Below the pieces are notes generated by a model. That model saw only the letters and a list, made by a program, of their open reading frames with translations. It had not been told where the DNA came from and made no database searches. A program made the position numbers and the translations under genes. From Chlamydiia bacterium (GTDB lineage Bacteria; Chlamydiota; Chlamydiia; Chlamydiales; FEN-1388), in assembly GCA_003170575.1 (NCBI GenBank), contig PMZB01000101.1:1-6200 (forward strand): DNA of 6,200 nucleotides, given 5' to 3'. Below, one piece after another: positions 6,187 through 6,200 of this stretch (the first letter of the stretch is position 1; the number at the start of each line of letters is the position of its first letter).

Positions 6187-6200
6187 GAGATATATAGAGA

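Larger units (their letters stand above)
5923..6200. other. Intergenic region upstream of the SNF2 block
   Basis: 278 bp without a convincing gene. It holds the promoter candidate, the direct repeats, the palindrome and the marginal 37-aa ORF listed separately. I see no tRNA, transposon end, terminator with a T-run, or attachment-site-like duplication here. Confidence 0.5.

Overview
The window holds one strand-coherent gene block. Every gene I can support lies on the minus strand, so transcription runs from high to low coordinates. In that order the genes are: a large SWIM zinc-finger SNF2-type ATPase (about 5871 to 3160); a decayed secreted DUF4431-like gene (about 3115 to 2740); a HigB/Gp49-like toxin lacking its 5' half (2737 to 2495); a HigA/XRE-like antitoxin that looks intact (2493 to 2095); and an archaeo-eukaryotic-primase/SF2-helicase fusion of the TOTE conflict-system type (2061 to 4). 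The last of these loses family resemblance abruptly just before helicase motif V and stops at the window edge. No rRNA, tRNA, CRISPR array or recognisable transposase is present.

The organism is a bacterium using ordinary Shine-Dalgarno signals: GAGGTG before the primase-helicase, AAGG before the antitoxin and GGAGG before the SNF2 gene. Base composition is moderate, slightly AT-rich by eye (not computed). The Sec-type signal sequence on the DUF4431 remnant fits a Gram-negative host, but I cannot name a genus. The gene mix (nucleic-acid motor proteins, toxin-antitoxin, broken genes, short gaps) is that of an accessory or defence-island region, not core genome.

Region by region: 5923-6200 is intergenic. 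It holds a plausible sigma70-type promoter for the block, a 14-bp palindrome and a pair of direct repeats 31 bp apart, plus a marginal 37-aa membrane ORF running toward the window edge. 3160-5871 is the SNF2 gene. 3100-3159 is a short junction with an 8-codon mini-ORF whose ribosome signals chain SNF2 to the next gene. 2495-3115 is a scar: DUF4431 has an internal +1 frameshift and loses its 3' end where the toxin gene loses its 5' end, which looks like one deletion joining two genes. 2062-2493 is the antitoxin and a 33-nt spacer. 4-2061 is the primase-helicase.

How they may work together is inference. SNF2/SWIM ATPases and TOTE AEP-helicases both belong to families found in bacterial conflict systems, and here they flank a toxin-antitoxin remnant on one strand. 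Either this is a two-ATPase defence operon that acquired and partly lost a toxin-antitoxin cassette, or it is an island of independently acquired genes now decaying. The broken helicase end, the frameshift and the fusion scar favour decay of at least part of the locus.
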